Of a stretch of 64,000 nucleotides of DNA, positions 11,643 through 23,754 are shown in pieces. Source of the DNA: Rhabdophis nuchalis. Lineage: Eukaryota; Chordata; Lepidosauria; Squamata; Natricidae. The notes under the pieces were generated by a model. That model made no database searches, was not told the origin of the DNA, and saw nothing but the letters and a program-made list of their open reading frames with translations. Position numbers and translations under genes: made by a program. How positions within the stretch are numbered: position 1 is the stretch's first letter; each line of letters starts with the position of its first letter. The stretch spans positions 15,258,074 through 15,322,073 of the forward strand of contig CM077658.1 of NCBI GenBank assembly GCA_039707465.1, read 5' to 3'.

Positions 11643-12010
11643 CAGGAAATCCTCAACTTATGACCACAATTGAGCCCAACCTTGATGTTGCTAAGTGGGT
11701 TAAATGAGTTTTGCCCCATTTTATGACCTTTCTCGCCACAGGGAATCATTGCAGTGGTTCAGTTAGCGAGCAGGGTAGCTTGGTCAGTGAATCTGGCTTC
11801 CCCATTGACTTTGCCTTTCAGAAGGTCGCAAAAAATGTTCCCATGTTCACCAGGATACCGCAACCGCCATAAATATGAAACAGTGGCCTAGGATCCGAAT
11901 TTTGATCGCGTGACCATATTGCAAGGGTTGTAAGGGTGGAAAATGGCCACTTTTTTCAGCTGTAACTTTGAACGGTCACTAAATGAATTGGGTAAGTCGA
12001 GGACTATCTG
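11643..12010 (+). mobile_element. Terminal-repeat DNA element with TA flanks
   Basis: Left end 'caggaaatcctcaacttatg' and right end 'taagtcgaggactatctg' are inverted repeats, with TA on both sides (11641-11642 and 12011-12012), as in Tc1/mariner-type elements. Related copies lie at 19800-20181, 32551-33950 (split) and 38683-38962 (reverse, partial). No transposase remains. Confidence 0.7.
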
Positions 12011-12012
12011 TA

Positions 12013-12147
12013 AAGACAAGATAGGCAAAAATAAATTTCTATGGCTAGAAAAATAGTGATAATGTAACTCCTTCTTTCTGTTTTTCCTAAACAAGGTGAC
12101 CTACAAAATTCTTTCTTGTGGCCCCCATTATCTGCTTATTTATAGAA
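12013..12147. other. Short unique spacer
   Basis: No feature recognised. Confidence 0.4.
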
Positions 12148-12680
12148 CAATGCTGGCAAACCTTTTCAGCACTGATTGTAAAAACGGGAGTGTGTGCACA
12201 CGCACCTGGGCACGCATGCCGGAAACCAGAAGAGCAGCCACTTGGTGAGCATGTTCTGGTTCCCAGCGCATGCATGCATGCTTGGCAGCTGGTCTTTGCA
12301 TGCACATGCACACCAAAAACAGGAAGAGCAGCTGCCCGGCATGCACATACTCTTCCGGTTTCCGGCATGCATATGTGCGTTGGCCAGCTGGTCTTTGCGC
12401 ATGCATGCATGCAAGAAACCAGAAGACCAGGTGACTGGAGTGCATTCATGTGCTGGAAACTGGAAGATCAGCTGCCTGGCACATGAAGATCAGCTGCCTG
12501 GCACACGCACCAGATGGCTGCTCTTCCAATTTTAGTGCTACCATGTTGTGGAAGACCAGCTGGCCAGTGTGTGCCGGAACTCGGAAGACCAACGGGAAAT
12601 AGCTCGCACGCCTGGAGAGATGGCTCTGTGTGCCACTTCCGGCACGGCGTGCCATAGATTCGGCATAATGGTTATAGAAT
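12148..12680 (+). mobile_element. Interspersed element with degenerate internal sub-repeats
   Basis: It runs from 'atgctggcaaaccttttcag' to 'gtgccatagattcggcat', whose ends resemble inverted repeats. Inside, a unit of roughly 45-60 bp built on 'gcatgcatgc', 'ggaagaccagctg' and 'ccagctggtctttgc' recurs in both orientations. The two halves of 'agatcagctgcctggcacat' are a direct repeat near 12464 and 12487. Overlapping frames on both strands are by-products. Probably a snake DNA-transposon derivative. Confidence 0.5.
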
Positions 12681-14958
12681 CTGCCAATGCAGCCACTAAC
12701 CACAGAGTTGCACTAAGAATCGTGTCACACTTAACCCTTGAATCGGCTCTGCTAAGAAACAAATCTAATCCAATGCACTGAGACCTTCATCATCTTTTAC
12801 TCATTAGTTCTACAACGCCTCTTTTATTCCCCCCCTCCTTTTCCATGTACGCTGGTTGTGAATTACACCTCTGTGTCCATCTTGTAAGCTGCTGGCCACT
12901 TTTTAACACCCTCTAGGAGGTGCGCAGATGGGAGCGACTTGATGTAAAGTCTGCGGGCTTTAACTTCATAACCAGATTGTAAAATATGAACTGAATTAAT
13001 CATTACCGCAAAAGAGTAATGGTGCATTTTCTCTTATTTTATCTTTTAGTGCCTTTCAGATCATGCTTTAAAACCATCCACCACTGGCACGGGGAGCAAG
13101 GCAGTGGCTTTAGTAGTGGATAGCAGGAGGCAAAGGTCAAACCGGAGCCTGCACAAATATTGCAGTCTGGATTTATTGTTTTAATTAAGAGCCTGGCAGT
13201 TCATCATAAACTGTTTATAGTGTTTTTGCACAGTGCAGCATTTTGAAATCAGCTGTTTTAATGAAAACATAATGTCATATGTGTCAAAGTTCTAAATATT
13301 TTTGAGAGTGAAATATGGAAACATAAACTTTAATTCTGGGTTTACTAGGATTAGCTCATGGAATGATTATTATTATTGTTGTTATTTTTTTTTAAATAAA
13401 AAAAATCCCTTAAGAGTGTCACAATGCGGGGATAGTTTCATTATTGGTTTGAAGGTAGTAGGTGTATATGAAAAGATCTGGCGCCAGCCTAGCCTGCCCT
13501 TAAATAAGGAAACGCTAACTTGGGTATTGAGAAAAATAATAATATCCAATGACTTGTTTAGAATATTAGATTAATCAGCAATCAGTGATTGGATACTCTG
13601 TCCGTAAGTCCATTTAACATGCTTGACAAAAACTATATAAAGCATTTGGCAACCCGGAAGAGAAGATGCTGTAGATAATAGGACAATGCAATTGCAGCTT
13701 TGTGGCTAATTATGTCTAATAACCACAAGGCTTCTAGCTTTGGAATAGGACCTATATCTCCAAGCAATTTAAAATCCTGGCCCCGTTGCTGTTTGCTTGT
13801 GTCATTATGTCAGGCCGTTTTGGTTGGCATCTGCGATATAACACAATAAAATATTTGGGTAATCTCCAAAGAGTGAGGGGTTTTTCTTTTATGATTTTTA
13901 TTTTTATTTTTGTAATGCTCTCCTTAGAAAATAGAAATTAAGTCGGTCATTAGATGCCCGAACACAGGAGCTGACGGAGCAGCGTAATGTATGTTCTGTT
14001 TTGGGCTACACTTGGTCAAGTTTCGTATATATCGTATTCCACATTATTTTATTAACTTTAATATCTGCACTTCCTATTACCAACCGGGCCTCTCATTCAA
14101 AGCGCAGAGGCACAGTTCTCTAATCAGAAGTGACAAGCTATATACTTCCTTTCAGCCATTATTCGGTAGCCTAGAGCAAGGAGCTGTGTTTCCACGAAAA
14201 TGTTTTGAATTGGGTTATTTTTATTGAAGTATTAAAGTAATTCTTCAGATTTTAGGCTATTATTTAAGCACTTTTGGGGAGAATGCAATAACTGCTGAAT
14301 TGTACAGTCTTTGTTATGTTTAACCATTACAACAGGAGCATGGCGGTGCGCTGGCTCTAATGACACTTTGTTAATTAAACAATATTTGAACACCGTGTTC
14401 TTGTTGTAAAAGTAGGGAGAAATATTCCCGAAAAGGTTAGGGTTTTTTTTCCTCCTGTGAACTTGGTTGCCACAAACCTGTCAAAATATTTCTGCTGTTA
14501 ATTATATGATTGGGAGCCTAGATGGTTCATGAAAGGACATGAGGACCTGAGCAGGTTATTTTCTTTAAAGAAAGAAGGCCCTAATCAAAGTAAGCCCTCT
14601 TCAGTCAGTTTCAATTTTAGATCTTTTGTCTTCCACTAATTTCATTATCAGGCTGAAGCTTAGAGAATTGTTTTTAAAATATGTGAGAATATGCACACTG
14701 GATGTGTCATGAGCTACCAAGAGTTGTTTAAGATGAGTGGCCTTACAAATAAACAAAAATTAAACAAAATAAACTAGATTTAACCCTTTTTAGGGTAAAT
14801 CATAGATACGTTGGATTTTTATAATATCATGGGCCTTGCATATGTGAATGAGCTATCCCAAATTCAACAGATGTTAAAATTTACAATATCTCTCATCAGG
14901 GCTACCTTCTCCTCTTCACCTCCAAAGCTAAGGTTGTGGTTGTGAAATTATGTAGAAT
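12681..14958. other. Repeat-poor unique block, possible regulatory DNA
   Basis: About 2.3 kb without recognised transposons and without a convincing coding frame. It contains homeodomain-like A/T motifs, for example 'tgacactttgttaattaaac' near 14360 and 'attgttttaattaag' near 13177. Such blocks beside developmental genes often hold conserved noncoding elements, but conservation is not visible from one sequence. Confidence 0.4.
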
Positions 14959-15088
14959 AGTGTTTCTCAACCTTGGCCATTTTATGAGGTGTGGACTTCA
15001 ACTCCCAGAATTCCCTCAGTGGTCTGGCTGGGGAATTCTGGGAGTTGAAGTCCACACCTCATAAAATGGCCAAGGTTGAGAAACATTG
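14959..15088. mobile_element. Palindromic hAT-like foldback element, perfect 55-bp arms
   Basis: Arms 14961-15015 and 15031-15085 are exact reverse complements around a 15-nt spacer. Ends 'tgtttctcaaccttgg' and 'ccaaggttgagaaaca' match the foldback hAT family. No clear target duplication was found. Confidence 0.85.
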
Positions 15089-16433
15089 ATGGAGAAGATA
15101 CTGTCCCATACACACACCGTTGGAGGAAGAGGTCGTTGGATTTTTGTCTCTGGAGACATGATGGGAAAGGCACTATTTTCTCCCATGAAAAATACTGAAG
15201 CTTGCCACCCTTCCTTTCAAACAACATCATTTAGCCTGGTGTTGATGGGCAGGTTTATGTGGGCCCCAGCTGCTCCTGAATCAACAATCCATGAAAAGCT
15301 ACTGTAAAACAATAGGGGCGAAACCCTACACTGGAAATATATTAACTCTATTAAGATCTATGTGCAGATTGGACATTAGTACTATAGACAAGGTGTGTGG
15401 GGAAATATATTTCCAAATGTTTCAAGCATTGTTGACCTCTGTTATATCCCACTAAGCTCAAGGAAATAGATTTGCATAGCCTTAGCATTCCACAATAAAT
15501 AACTACTTAAGACAGTGCATATTTTTCCTTAAGATGCAGTATTATGAGCAAGACATTAAATTACACTGATCAGACAAAGCCAGAGAACCATATATACATA
15601 CATACACACACACGTATATGTATGTATAAAGACATTCAGTAAAGGAGACATCTCTGTTTTGGAAAAGCACATGCATTAACTTTCTGATTCATGTGGTGAC
15701 ATATGACATATCCAAATGTGTTATGAATCTCTCAGGAATAAAAGCAACATAGCCAAAGCATCACCTTGGGATCCCCACTGAGTGAATATTTTACAGACAT
15801 ATTCCTTTTATATTTATATAATAATTTAGTGTTATGACAATTTGTTTTAGCCGCGTTGGCAGTTTTTCTTTTTTTTTTTTTTATATAATGGTTTTATATT
15901 TGTGAACCTATTAAGTGCACATGGGCTAAACTACAGAAAAAAGTATTTTTCATAATTCCTCAGGGTGCCGGTAGCAAAAAAAATAATATATATATAAATA
16001 AATAAACACAACAAACCCATGTTGGCAGAGCGAGGGGGGGAAAATGTTAATGAAAGGTCAAGCAAAACTTTCTGGTGTTTATCATGCTCTTTGGATGGAT
16101 TTGGAGCTTTCTGGAAAACGCTGTGCGGAAAAGATATTTGTTGAGATAGGTGCACCAGGAATCCACGCATTGTGAAGTTTGCTACTAGTAGGAAGTAACG
16201 AATGGATCCGAACTGGTTCAAGGAAAACAGCATGATTTTGAGAGACATGGATCTTTGTTTTGGACATTTCCCCCCCCCTGACCTTCTGCACTGAGGATGA
16301 ATCAAATTGAATGAACCACGGGATGCCATTGCATATGCAGCTAAGTCTACAGCTGGGATTTGTAGGAAAAGGAAAAGGGAAAAAAATAGTATGCCAAGTA
16401 CTCAACAAAGAGAGAACCAATGCTAACAGGTTA
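15089..16433. other. Mostly unique sequence
   Basis: About 1.3 kb with small CA/TATG repeats near 15595-15625 and A/T runs near 15870 and 15980. No gene supported; the frame at 15931-16329 (minus) has no known domain. Confidence 0.45.
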
Positions 16434-16436
16434 CAA

Positions 16437-16564
16437 AGCATAGCATAGCATAGCATAGCATAGCATAGCATAGCATAGCATAGCATAGCATAGCATAGCA
16501 GAACAGAACAGAACAGAACAGAACAGAATAGAATAGAATAGAAATAGAATAGAATAGAATAGAA
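16437..16564 (+). repeat. Pentanucleotide array (AGCAT)n-(GAACA)n-(GAATA)n
   Basis: Three consecutive 5-bp arrays: about 13 AGCAT-type units to 16500, then GAACA units, then GAATA units, joining directly to the 3' end of a reverse LINE ('gaattctttattggcc'). The units differ by one or two substitutions, suggesting stepwise conversion. Confidence 0.95.
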
Positions 16565-17180
16565 TTCTTTATTGGCCAAGTGTGATTGGATACACAAGGA
16601 ATTTGTCTTTGGTGCAGATGCTCTCAATGTACATAAAAGATACATTCATCACAAATCATATGGTACAAGACTTAATGATAGTCACGGGGTACAAATAAGC
16701 AATCAAATCATACTAGGAAAGAATCAACATAAATCGTAAGGATACAAGCAACAGAGTTACAGTCCTGCATTCATAAGTGGGAGGAGATGGGTGATAGGAA
16801 CGATGAGAAGATTAATAATAATAGTAATGCAGCCTTAGTAAATAGTTTGACAGTGTTGAGGGAATTATTTGTTTAGCAGAGTGATGGTGTTTGGGAAAAA
16901 ACTGTCCTTGTGTCTAGTTGTTCTGGTGTGCAGTGCCCTATAGCGTCGTTTTGAGGGTAGAAGTTGAAACAATTTATGTCCAGGATGCGAGGGATCTGTA
17001 GATATTTTCACAGCCCTCTTTTTGACTCGTGCAGTTTGCAGGTCCTCAATGGAAGGCAGGTTGGTAGCCATTGTTTTTTCTAATTATCCTCTGCAGTCTG
17101 TATTTATCTTGTTGGGTTGCAGAACCAAACCAGATAGTTATAGAGGTGCAGATGACAGGCACAATAAGCCAATCAAATCC
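16562..17180 (-). mobile_element. CR1/L3-like LINE 3' portion, reverse
   Basis: The minus strand encodes the C-terminal part of a non-LTR polyprotein: the frame at 16865-17071 reads ATNLPSIEDLQTARVKKRAV, then a DPSHPGHKLFQLLPS segment and RYRALHTRTTRHKDSFFPN, ending in LLNK. This DPSHPGHKLF...RRYR...RT.R...SFFP signature lies downstream of the reverse transcriptase in CR1/Rex1-type LINEs. Further upstream the frame is broken ('gggttgcagaaccaaaccag'). The 3' end is 'ccaataaagaattctattct'. It is 5' truncated and inactive. Confidence 0.8.
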
Positions 17181-17247
17181 TGTTTTGATTGATCGAAACA
17201 TGGTTTATTCTAAATAAATTTAAACATGTCATACCAAATGCACTGTA
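17181..17247. other. Unique spacer
   Basis: No feature recognised. Confidence 0.4.
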
Positions 17248-17255
17248 TGCTAGAT

Positions 17256-17329
17256 CAGGGGTCTCCAGCCAGCAAAGTCTGGGAGCTGAAGTCCTTCAGA
17301 CTTAAAGTTGCAAAGGTTGGAGACCCCTG
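17256..17329 (+). mobile_element. Minimal 74-bp hAT foldback element
   Basis: Starts 'caggggtctccagcc' and ends 'aaggttggagacccctg', with the perfect 8-bp target duplication TGCTAGAT at 17248-17255 and 17330-17337. Most of the left arm is missing, leaving the end plus the right arm. Confidence 0.9.
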
Positions 17330-17337
17330 TGCTAGAT

Positions 17338-17555
17338 AGTGAAAAAGACTTAATGGTGTTTGACTGAACTTTCATACTGCATATTATCTTTGAGAAATCT
17401 GCCAGATTGTAATGCTAACTAACTGAAGGCAGTGAAATGTTCTCCCTGGTTTTCAAAAAGGGAAATAGGAGGATCCAGGGATCCATAGATTACTTAGTTT
17501 GACATGCGCACCTGGAAAAAAGTCCAAAACAGAACTTTTCTGAATGCACCTTGGA
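17338..17555. other. Unique spacer
   Basis: No feature recognised. Confidence 0.35.
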
Positions 17556-17559
17556 AATA

Positions 17560-18600
17560 AAGCAGTGTATTAACATGGATTTGTCAGAAACAAATTCTCG
17601 CTAAGCCAACCTTATTTCATTTTTAATTGGATGGCCTCTTTAATAGATTGCAGGAATGCAGTAAATATAATATGTCTTTATAGCAAAGCATTCAAAAAAT
17701 TGCTTCGTGGCATTCTGGATCTGCAAACTGAGAATGGACTGGATGGCATGAAAAGAAAAAATTGTATGTATTTGGCTTGAAAACCATATTCAGACTGGAG
17801 AGAGGTGTTTGGGCCGAGGACTACAAGATTCAATCCTGAACCCATTATTCTTTAACATTATTATTAATAACCTAGGTGAAGAGCAAGGAACAAAGATCAA
17901 ATCTGCAGAAAACGCAAACTTTGATGAGATATCTAATGTTCTAGCAGACAGAAATGGAAGTCTTAAGAGTTAGATTGAAAGAAGCAGGATGAAATTTAAT
18001 AACTGCCTTAGTTAAGAAACATGAGATTGGATAAATAGGTGGTACCTTGCTTAATAATAGTAACTGTGAAAGGGATCTTGGCGTCCTAGTGGACAACCAT
18101 TTAAATATGAGCCAGCAGTGTGCAATAGCTGCCAAAAAAAGCCAATACAGTCCTAGGCTGCATAAACAGAGGGATAGAATCAAGATCAAGAGAAGTGTTA
18201 ATGCCACTTTATAATGCCTTGGGAAGGCCACACTTGGAATATTACATCCAGTTTTTGTGGCCATATGTAAAAAAGATGTTGAGAAAAAGTGCAGAGAAGA
18301 CCAACAAGGATGATTAGGGGACTGGAGGCTAAAACATATGAAGAACGGTTACAGGAACTGGGCATGGCTAGTCTAGTGAAGAGAAGGACTAGAGGAGACA
18401 TGATAGCAGTGTTCCAATATCTCAGGGGTTGCCACAAAGAAGAGAGAGTCAAACTATTCTCCAAAGCACCTGAGGGTAGAACAAGAAGCAACTTAGAACT
18501 AAGGTGGTGTAGGGTTTCCTGCCTAAGCAGGGGGTTAGACTAGAAGACCTTCAAGGTCCCTCCCAACTCTGTCTATTCTATTCTATTCTATTCTATGTAC
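17560..18600 (+). mobile_element. CR1 LINE, decayed, 5' truncated
   Basis: CR1 reverse-transcriptase text is recognisable but broken from about 17580 ('caaccttatttcatttttaa', 'agcaaagcattcaaaaaatt') through 'ggtggtaccttgcttaataa' and 'cctaggctgcataaacagag'. The frame at 18289-18543 reads QRRPTRMIRGLEAKTYEERL then QELGMASLVKRRTRGDMIAV, the standard CR1 C-terminal signature. The 3' end 'aggtccctcccaactctgtc' is followed by about five TATTC units. Multiple frame breaks show it is dead. Confidence 0.85.
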
Positions 18601-19799
18601 AGTATATGATATTTTGGGTTCAGTATCTGAGAAATTAATATTTGGGCATTGTAAGTAACAAACAGCATATGGGCATTTTCCCACAGCACAGGACATGCCA
18701 TAGTACATGCAAGTTTCAGATAGACAAATTTCAGCTGAAATATACGAAAAATTATAACAGTGGTACAAATTACTCAAAGCGCTGGAGGACTCCACCTTGC
18801 TGGATACGTTCAAGCAGAAGAAGTGTCTGGTTATTTTAAATTCCATTATTGCACTGAGCAGGGGTTGGTTTCCCCTCTATTATTCTGTGATTCCAAACGA
18901 ACCCTGGGATGGTTGAAATCAGCAATATGGGAAGGTTTTGGAACATAAACATTTAAGTTAGTAAATGAGTTGCCGAGTGCCAGAGCGCGCCTTCTGAGAT
19001 CTCCAAAACGTCCCACTGAGATCTCATACAAGGATGCTGGAAACCTCCTGAGGTCTTGTTAACTCATAAGAGTTCAGTGATCTCGTACGTTGTAGTGAAA
19101 TAGCAAACGATTAAAAAAAATAAATCAGTGCAATAAAAAGGGAGAAGCCGCGAAAGGGTTTCCAGAAAAAAAGGACCGTAGCTGAGATATTTATCCTCAA
19201 ATCAGACTAACTTACAGAAAGTGGCATTAGATCATTTTCCAAGGGGTGATTTCACACAAAGCATGAAAAAAGCATTTGCATCTTTGCAATGCAAATGACC
19301 CTGAGCGTTATATTCCACTATTACTGGCCAGCCAAACTGTGTGCCATAGAGGCTGGCACAGAGTACCTTTAAGTAGAAATATAGTTCCCCCACCCCCACC
19401 CCTCTGCAGAAGTGTAGATAAAGGCTATTTTCTTGAAATTGATCCAAACTGCCTCCACAGGAGCAGAAGCCGAAGCATCCAAAGTAGTTGTAACAGCAGG
19501 AAATTCACTTTTCATTGCCATTTTGCAGCATCCCATGTGAGAAAGGTGGAAAAAGAATGCTGGAAAACTACAGGAAATCTATATCAAATTTTCTCAGGGA
19601 TCCGTCTTATTGTTTAGCAATTTTTCTGTTATATTATATTTGCGCTCTGTTTAGTATTTCTTTCTTGACAAAAGAGCGTGAGAAAAATGATCGCGACAGG
19701 CAAGGGAGGGAAGAATGAGATCAGAGCAATGCACAGATAGGAGGAAAAGGGATAAATATTACCTTGGAATATAGTTGGCTGTCTGATTTAGCTACTGTG
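18601..19799. other. Unique block, no gene supported
   Basis: About 1.2 kb. Contains an octamer-like ATGCAAAT at 19289-19296. Small frames on both strands show no domain. Confidence 0.45.
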
Positions 19800-20181
19800 C
19801 AGGTAGTCCTTGACCTACGACCACAACTGAGCCTCCAGATTTTGGTTGCTAACCGAGGCTTTTGTGAAGCAAGCTTTGCCCCATTTTACGACCTTTCCTG
19901 CCATAGCTGTTAAGTGAATCACTGCAGTTAAGACAGTAACACAGTTGTTAAGTGAATCGGGCTTCCCCATTGAGTTTGCTCATCGGAAAGTCGTAAAAGG
20001 GGATCAATGACCCTTGGACATTGTGACCATCATAAATATGCACCAGTGGCCAAGCATCTGAATTTGATCACATGACCTGCAATGGTCGTAAGTGTGAAGA
20101 ATGGTCATAAGTCACTTTTTGCAGTTCCGTTGTAACTTTGAATGGTCACTAAAGGAACAGTTGTAAGTCAAGGACTGCCTG
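19800..20181 (+). mobile_element. Terminal-repeat DNA element (same family as 11643-12010)
   Basis: Left end 'caggtagtccttgacctacg', right end 'taagtcaaggactgcctg', followed by TA; the left flank is TG rather than TA. Internal landmarks 'gccccattttacgacctttc', 'taagtgaatcgggcttcccc' and 'actttgaatggtcactaaag' recur in the other copies. Confidence 0.75.
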
Positions 20182-20311
20182 TATTTTGTTAAAAGGAGCT
20201 ACTGAAATTCATTAATAAAGTGAGTGAGCCTGTGATATCGTTGGTATTTAGTTAGTTATATCACACTTATAGTAGCTTGATAAATAAATCAAGGTGAATA
20301 TTCATGCTTAC

Positions 20312-20706
20312 TATTCCTATTTTCCCCACAACAACCCTGTGAAGTGAGTTGGACTAAGAGAAAGGGAATGGCCTAAAGTCACCTGTCTTTTCAAAACTAA
20401 GGTGGGACTAGAACTCACCGTCTCCTGGTGATTGGCCCAAAGTCATTCAGCAGCTTTCATGCCTAAGGTGGGACTAGAACTCACCGTCTCCTGGTGATTG
20501 GCCCAAAGTCATTCAGCAGCTTTCATGCCTAAGGTGGGACTAGAACTCACCGTCTCCTGGTGATTGGCCCAAAGTCATTCAGCAGCTTTCATGCCTAAGG
20601 TGGGACTAGAACTCACCGTCTCCTGGTGATTGGCCCAAAGTCATTCAGCAGCTTTCATGCCTAAGGTGGGACTAGAATTCACCGTCCCCTGGTTTCTAGC
20701 CAGGTG
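20312..20706 (-). mobile_element. tRNA-type SINE, reverse, expanded by internal tandem repeats
   Basis: In reverse: 'cctattttccccacaacaac', 'gtgaagtgagttggactaag', 'ggactagaactcaccgtctc' and 'ctggtttctagccaggtgcc'. The forward form 'gagccagtttgatctagtgg' appears at 54450. The SINE is lengthened by the 66-bp array at 20401-20697. Confidence 0.7.
20401..20697 (+). repeat. 66-bp minisatellite, four identical units plus a partial fifth
   Basis: Units start 'ggtgggactagaactcaccg' at 20401, 20467, 20533, 20599 and 20665. The first four are identical over all 66 bp; the fifth diverges (gaattc, gtccc) and then continues into the SINE end. Confidence 0.97.
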
Positions 20707-21297
20707 CCTGAAATGCATTGCTGTCATTTGTGTCAGTGTAGATAATTCGCATACTAATGTCTACATAGTCCAGGAGTAACGGACGGGTGTATTCAACTGA
20801 GATTTTTCTGCAGCCTTTTTTTATTGCTTCACAGTCCCTTCTTTATTGAACTGTCCAGCCCAGGCAGAAAAAGAGAGAGTAGAAATCTTGAACTTGCCTG
20901 TCAACAACGAACAGCACCAGGAGAGCAAATTAAACAGCATGCTGCCCGTCAGACAAGCAATGTCTCCCCCACCCCCCCTGCGATGAGATGTATGAGCTTT
21001 CACTTTGAATTACAGCGATCATTCCTAAAGTTTTCATCGGTGCCGATAAATCAGCACGTGGATATTTGGTGGCAAACGTGCCTCTTCTTTGCTGGGATCT
21101 TTTTGTGGCAACAACACACATTGCCCCCAAAGAGAAGACAGAAGCAGTCAAGCTACATGTGTTGTGTTGAAAGGGTGATGATGCTTCCTGTGGGGTGATA
21201 AGAAGGATCTTCAGAGCTACGGATCCTTCAAATGTCTTCAAGATGCCACCATGAAAAAGTGATAGATCTCCTCGGAGATGGGGAATTTATAAGCTCT
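20707..21297. other. Unique sequence, no gene seen
   Basis: About 590 bp. Overlapping frames near 20824-21241 on opposite strands show no known domain. Confidence 0.45.
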
Positions 21298-22145
<848 letters not shown>

Positions 22146-23232
22146 CTCTATGCACCTTTTTCAAAAGCACCCATTTTTGAAGGCTCTTGTTTCACATTCA
22201 GATTTGGGACCTGCTACTTGAAAACGGGAGGGAGCCAATTTTACAAGATGACATCCTTATTCCCCCCCCCTCCCCGCCCTCAAGCTGTAGAAGGAAACAA
22301 GTGTTTCAAAAAAAAAAAAAAAAGCATACTTCCCATTTGCATTGCATTCTCGTGAACTCATTCTCATCTGCCTCCCATCCGCGTTTAAGTGGGTGAGAAT
22401 GCATAAAAAGGCAACCTCTCCCGTGGATGCTATTTCCATGAATAAGAATGATTACAGAACAAAATAGCAGGGCGGAAAAGCTGCTTTAGTGTCATAAATA
22501 ACTGACCAGCTTTTGACTTGGTCCTCTTCCCATCCCCGGTTCTCTTTTCCTATTTATACCAAGGGGACAGTCTAAGAATGATGTGAAGCTATTTCACGAC
22601 TTTATTGCTTTTTTTCAGTGATTGCACATTGATTCTTACTGTACACGGCTATTTGCAGCCGAGTAGCGTTCGGCTACAAACTTTGGCGCTTAGCAGGTGG
22701 TCAAAGCCAGAAACGATTTCCGTGTCTGGAAGGCCTCGTATTATTTTAGCACTGCAGGTACACATGTGTATTATTGCCAGGCCAAAAGAAGGAATGATGC
22801 AAAGAGGAAGGGCGACTATAAGCTGTATGGCCGATTAAGCTTTTTGCAAGTGTTTTTATTGTATTGGCTGCCGTTTGAAAGAGCTTCCTTTCTGACATTA
22901 GTGCAAGGCAGATTTCCCCCGAAGACAGTGATGGTGCATCTTTCCGGCACCCAATGCCCAAACTGGAACGCATGTGCATTTGTGTGCGCGCCGGAAGACT
23001 GGAGATCCAAAGACCAGATGGTCGTCATTTGTCATCTTCCCACCATCTTTCAACAAACAAAGTCAGGGTGGGAAGCTGGATTTGCTTAATGACCTTGTGA
23101 TCCATTTAACAACTGCAGCGATTTGCTTTAAAAGGCATGGCAAAAAAAAAAGGTCAGATAAAAGGGTATGGCTCACTTAAGAGCCACCTCGCATAGCAAT
23201 GAAAATCCTGGTCCCAAATGTAGTCATAAATT
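22146..23232. other. Unique block, no gene supported
   Basis: About 1.1 kb with C-run and A-run microsatellites near 22262 and 22308. No coding frame with recognisable domains. Some stretches (22590-22850) look repeat-free. Confidence 0.45.
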
Positions 23233-23288
23233 GAGAACTATAATAGAATGGAATAACAGAGTTGGAAGGGATCTTGGAGGTCTTCTTG
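23233..23288 (-). mobile_element. CR1 3' terminus, reverse (first part of a split copy)
   Basis: 'aacagagttggaagggatct' then 'tggaggtcttctt' is the reverse of the CR1 end. The rest of the same element continues at 23750, beyond an inserted L2. Confidence 0.75.
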
Positions 23289-23721
23289 TCTTGTCTCTAT
23301 CTGCGGGATCGGATCCTGCCTCACACATCCTCACGGCCGATCCGCTCCCACAGAGAGGGACTTCTCCGGGTGCCGTCCACTAGACTTTGTCAGCGGGCGA
23401 CGCCCAGGGGAAGGGCTCTCTCTGTGGTGGGCCCAGCCCTCTGGAATGACCTTCCCCCCGACATTAGAACGACCACGGACTTCCGCTCCTTCCGTCTGAA
23501 ATTAAAAACATATCTTTTCTGCTTGGCCGGCCTAGGTTAGTCTCTCTCTATGGGGTTTTAGCTGTTTAAGTGGGAATTTTAGTATGTAAATGGATATTTT
23601 AGCACAGGTATTGTTTAATTTGTTTTTAATATGTCTGCATATTTATTGTATATTTATTGTTTTAGTTTCCCTGTGCACCGCTCCGAGTCCCTATGGGGAG
23701 AGGGAGCGGTCAAGAAATTAA

Positions 23722-23749
<28 letters not shown>
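23289..23749 (+). mobile_element. L2 LINE 3' portion, nested in CR1
   Basis: Encodes the L2 C-terminus: RDRILPHTSSRPIRSHREGL, LLRVPSTRLCQRATPRGRAL, SVVGPALWNDLPPDIRTTTD, ending near LFCLAGLG. The 3' end 'gcaccgctccgagtccctat', 'ggggagagggagcgg' and (ATT)n follows. It is 5' truncated. Confidence 0.85.

Positions 23750-23754
<5 letters not shown>

Noticed and set aside
12087..12535. Cysteine/histidine-rich frames on both strands
   Set aside because: They follow the GCATGC-rich sub-repeats of an interspersed element, so the Cys/His pattern is not a zinc finger.
20401..20697. Possible CRISPR-like direct repeats
   Set aside because: The 66-bp units are contiguous with no spacers, and the DNA is vertebrate; it is a minisatellite.
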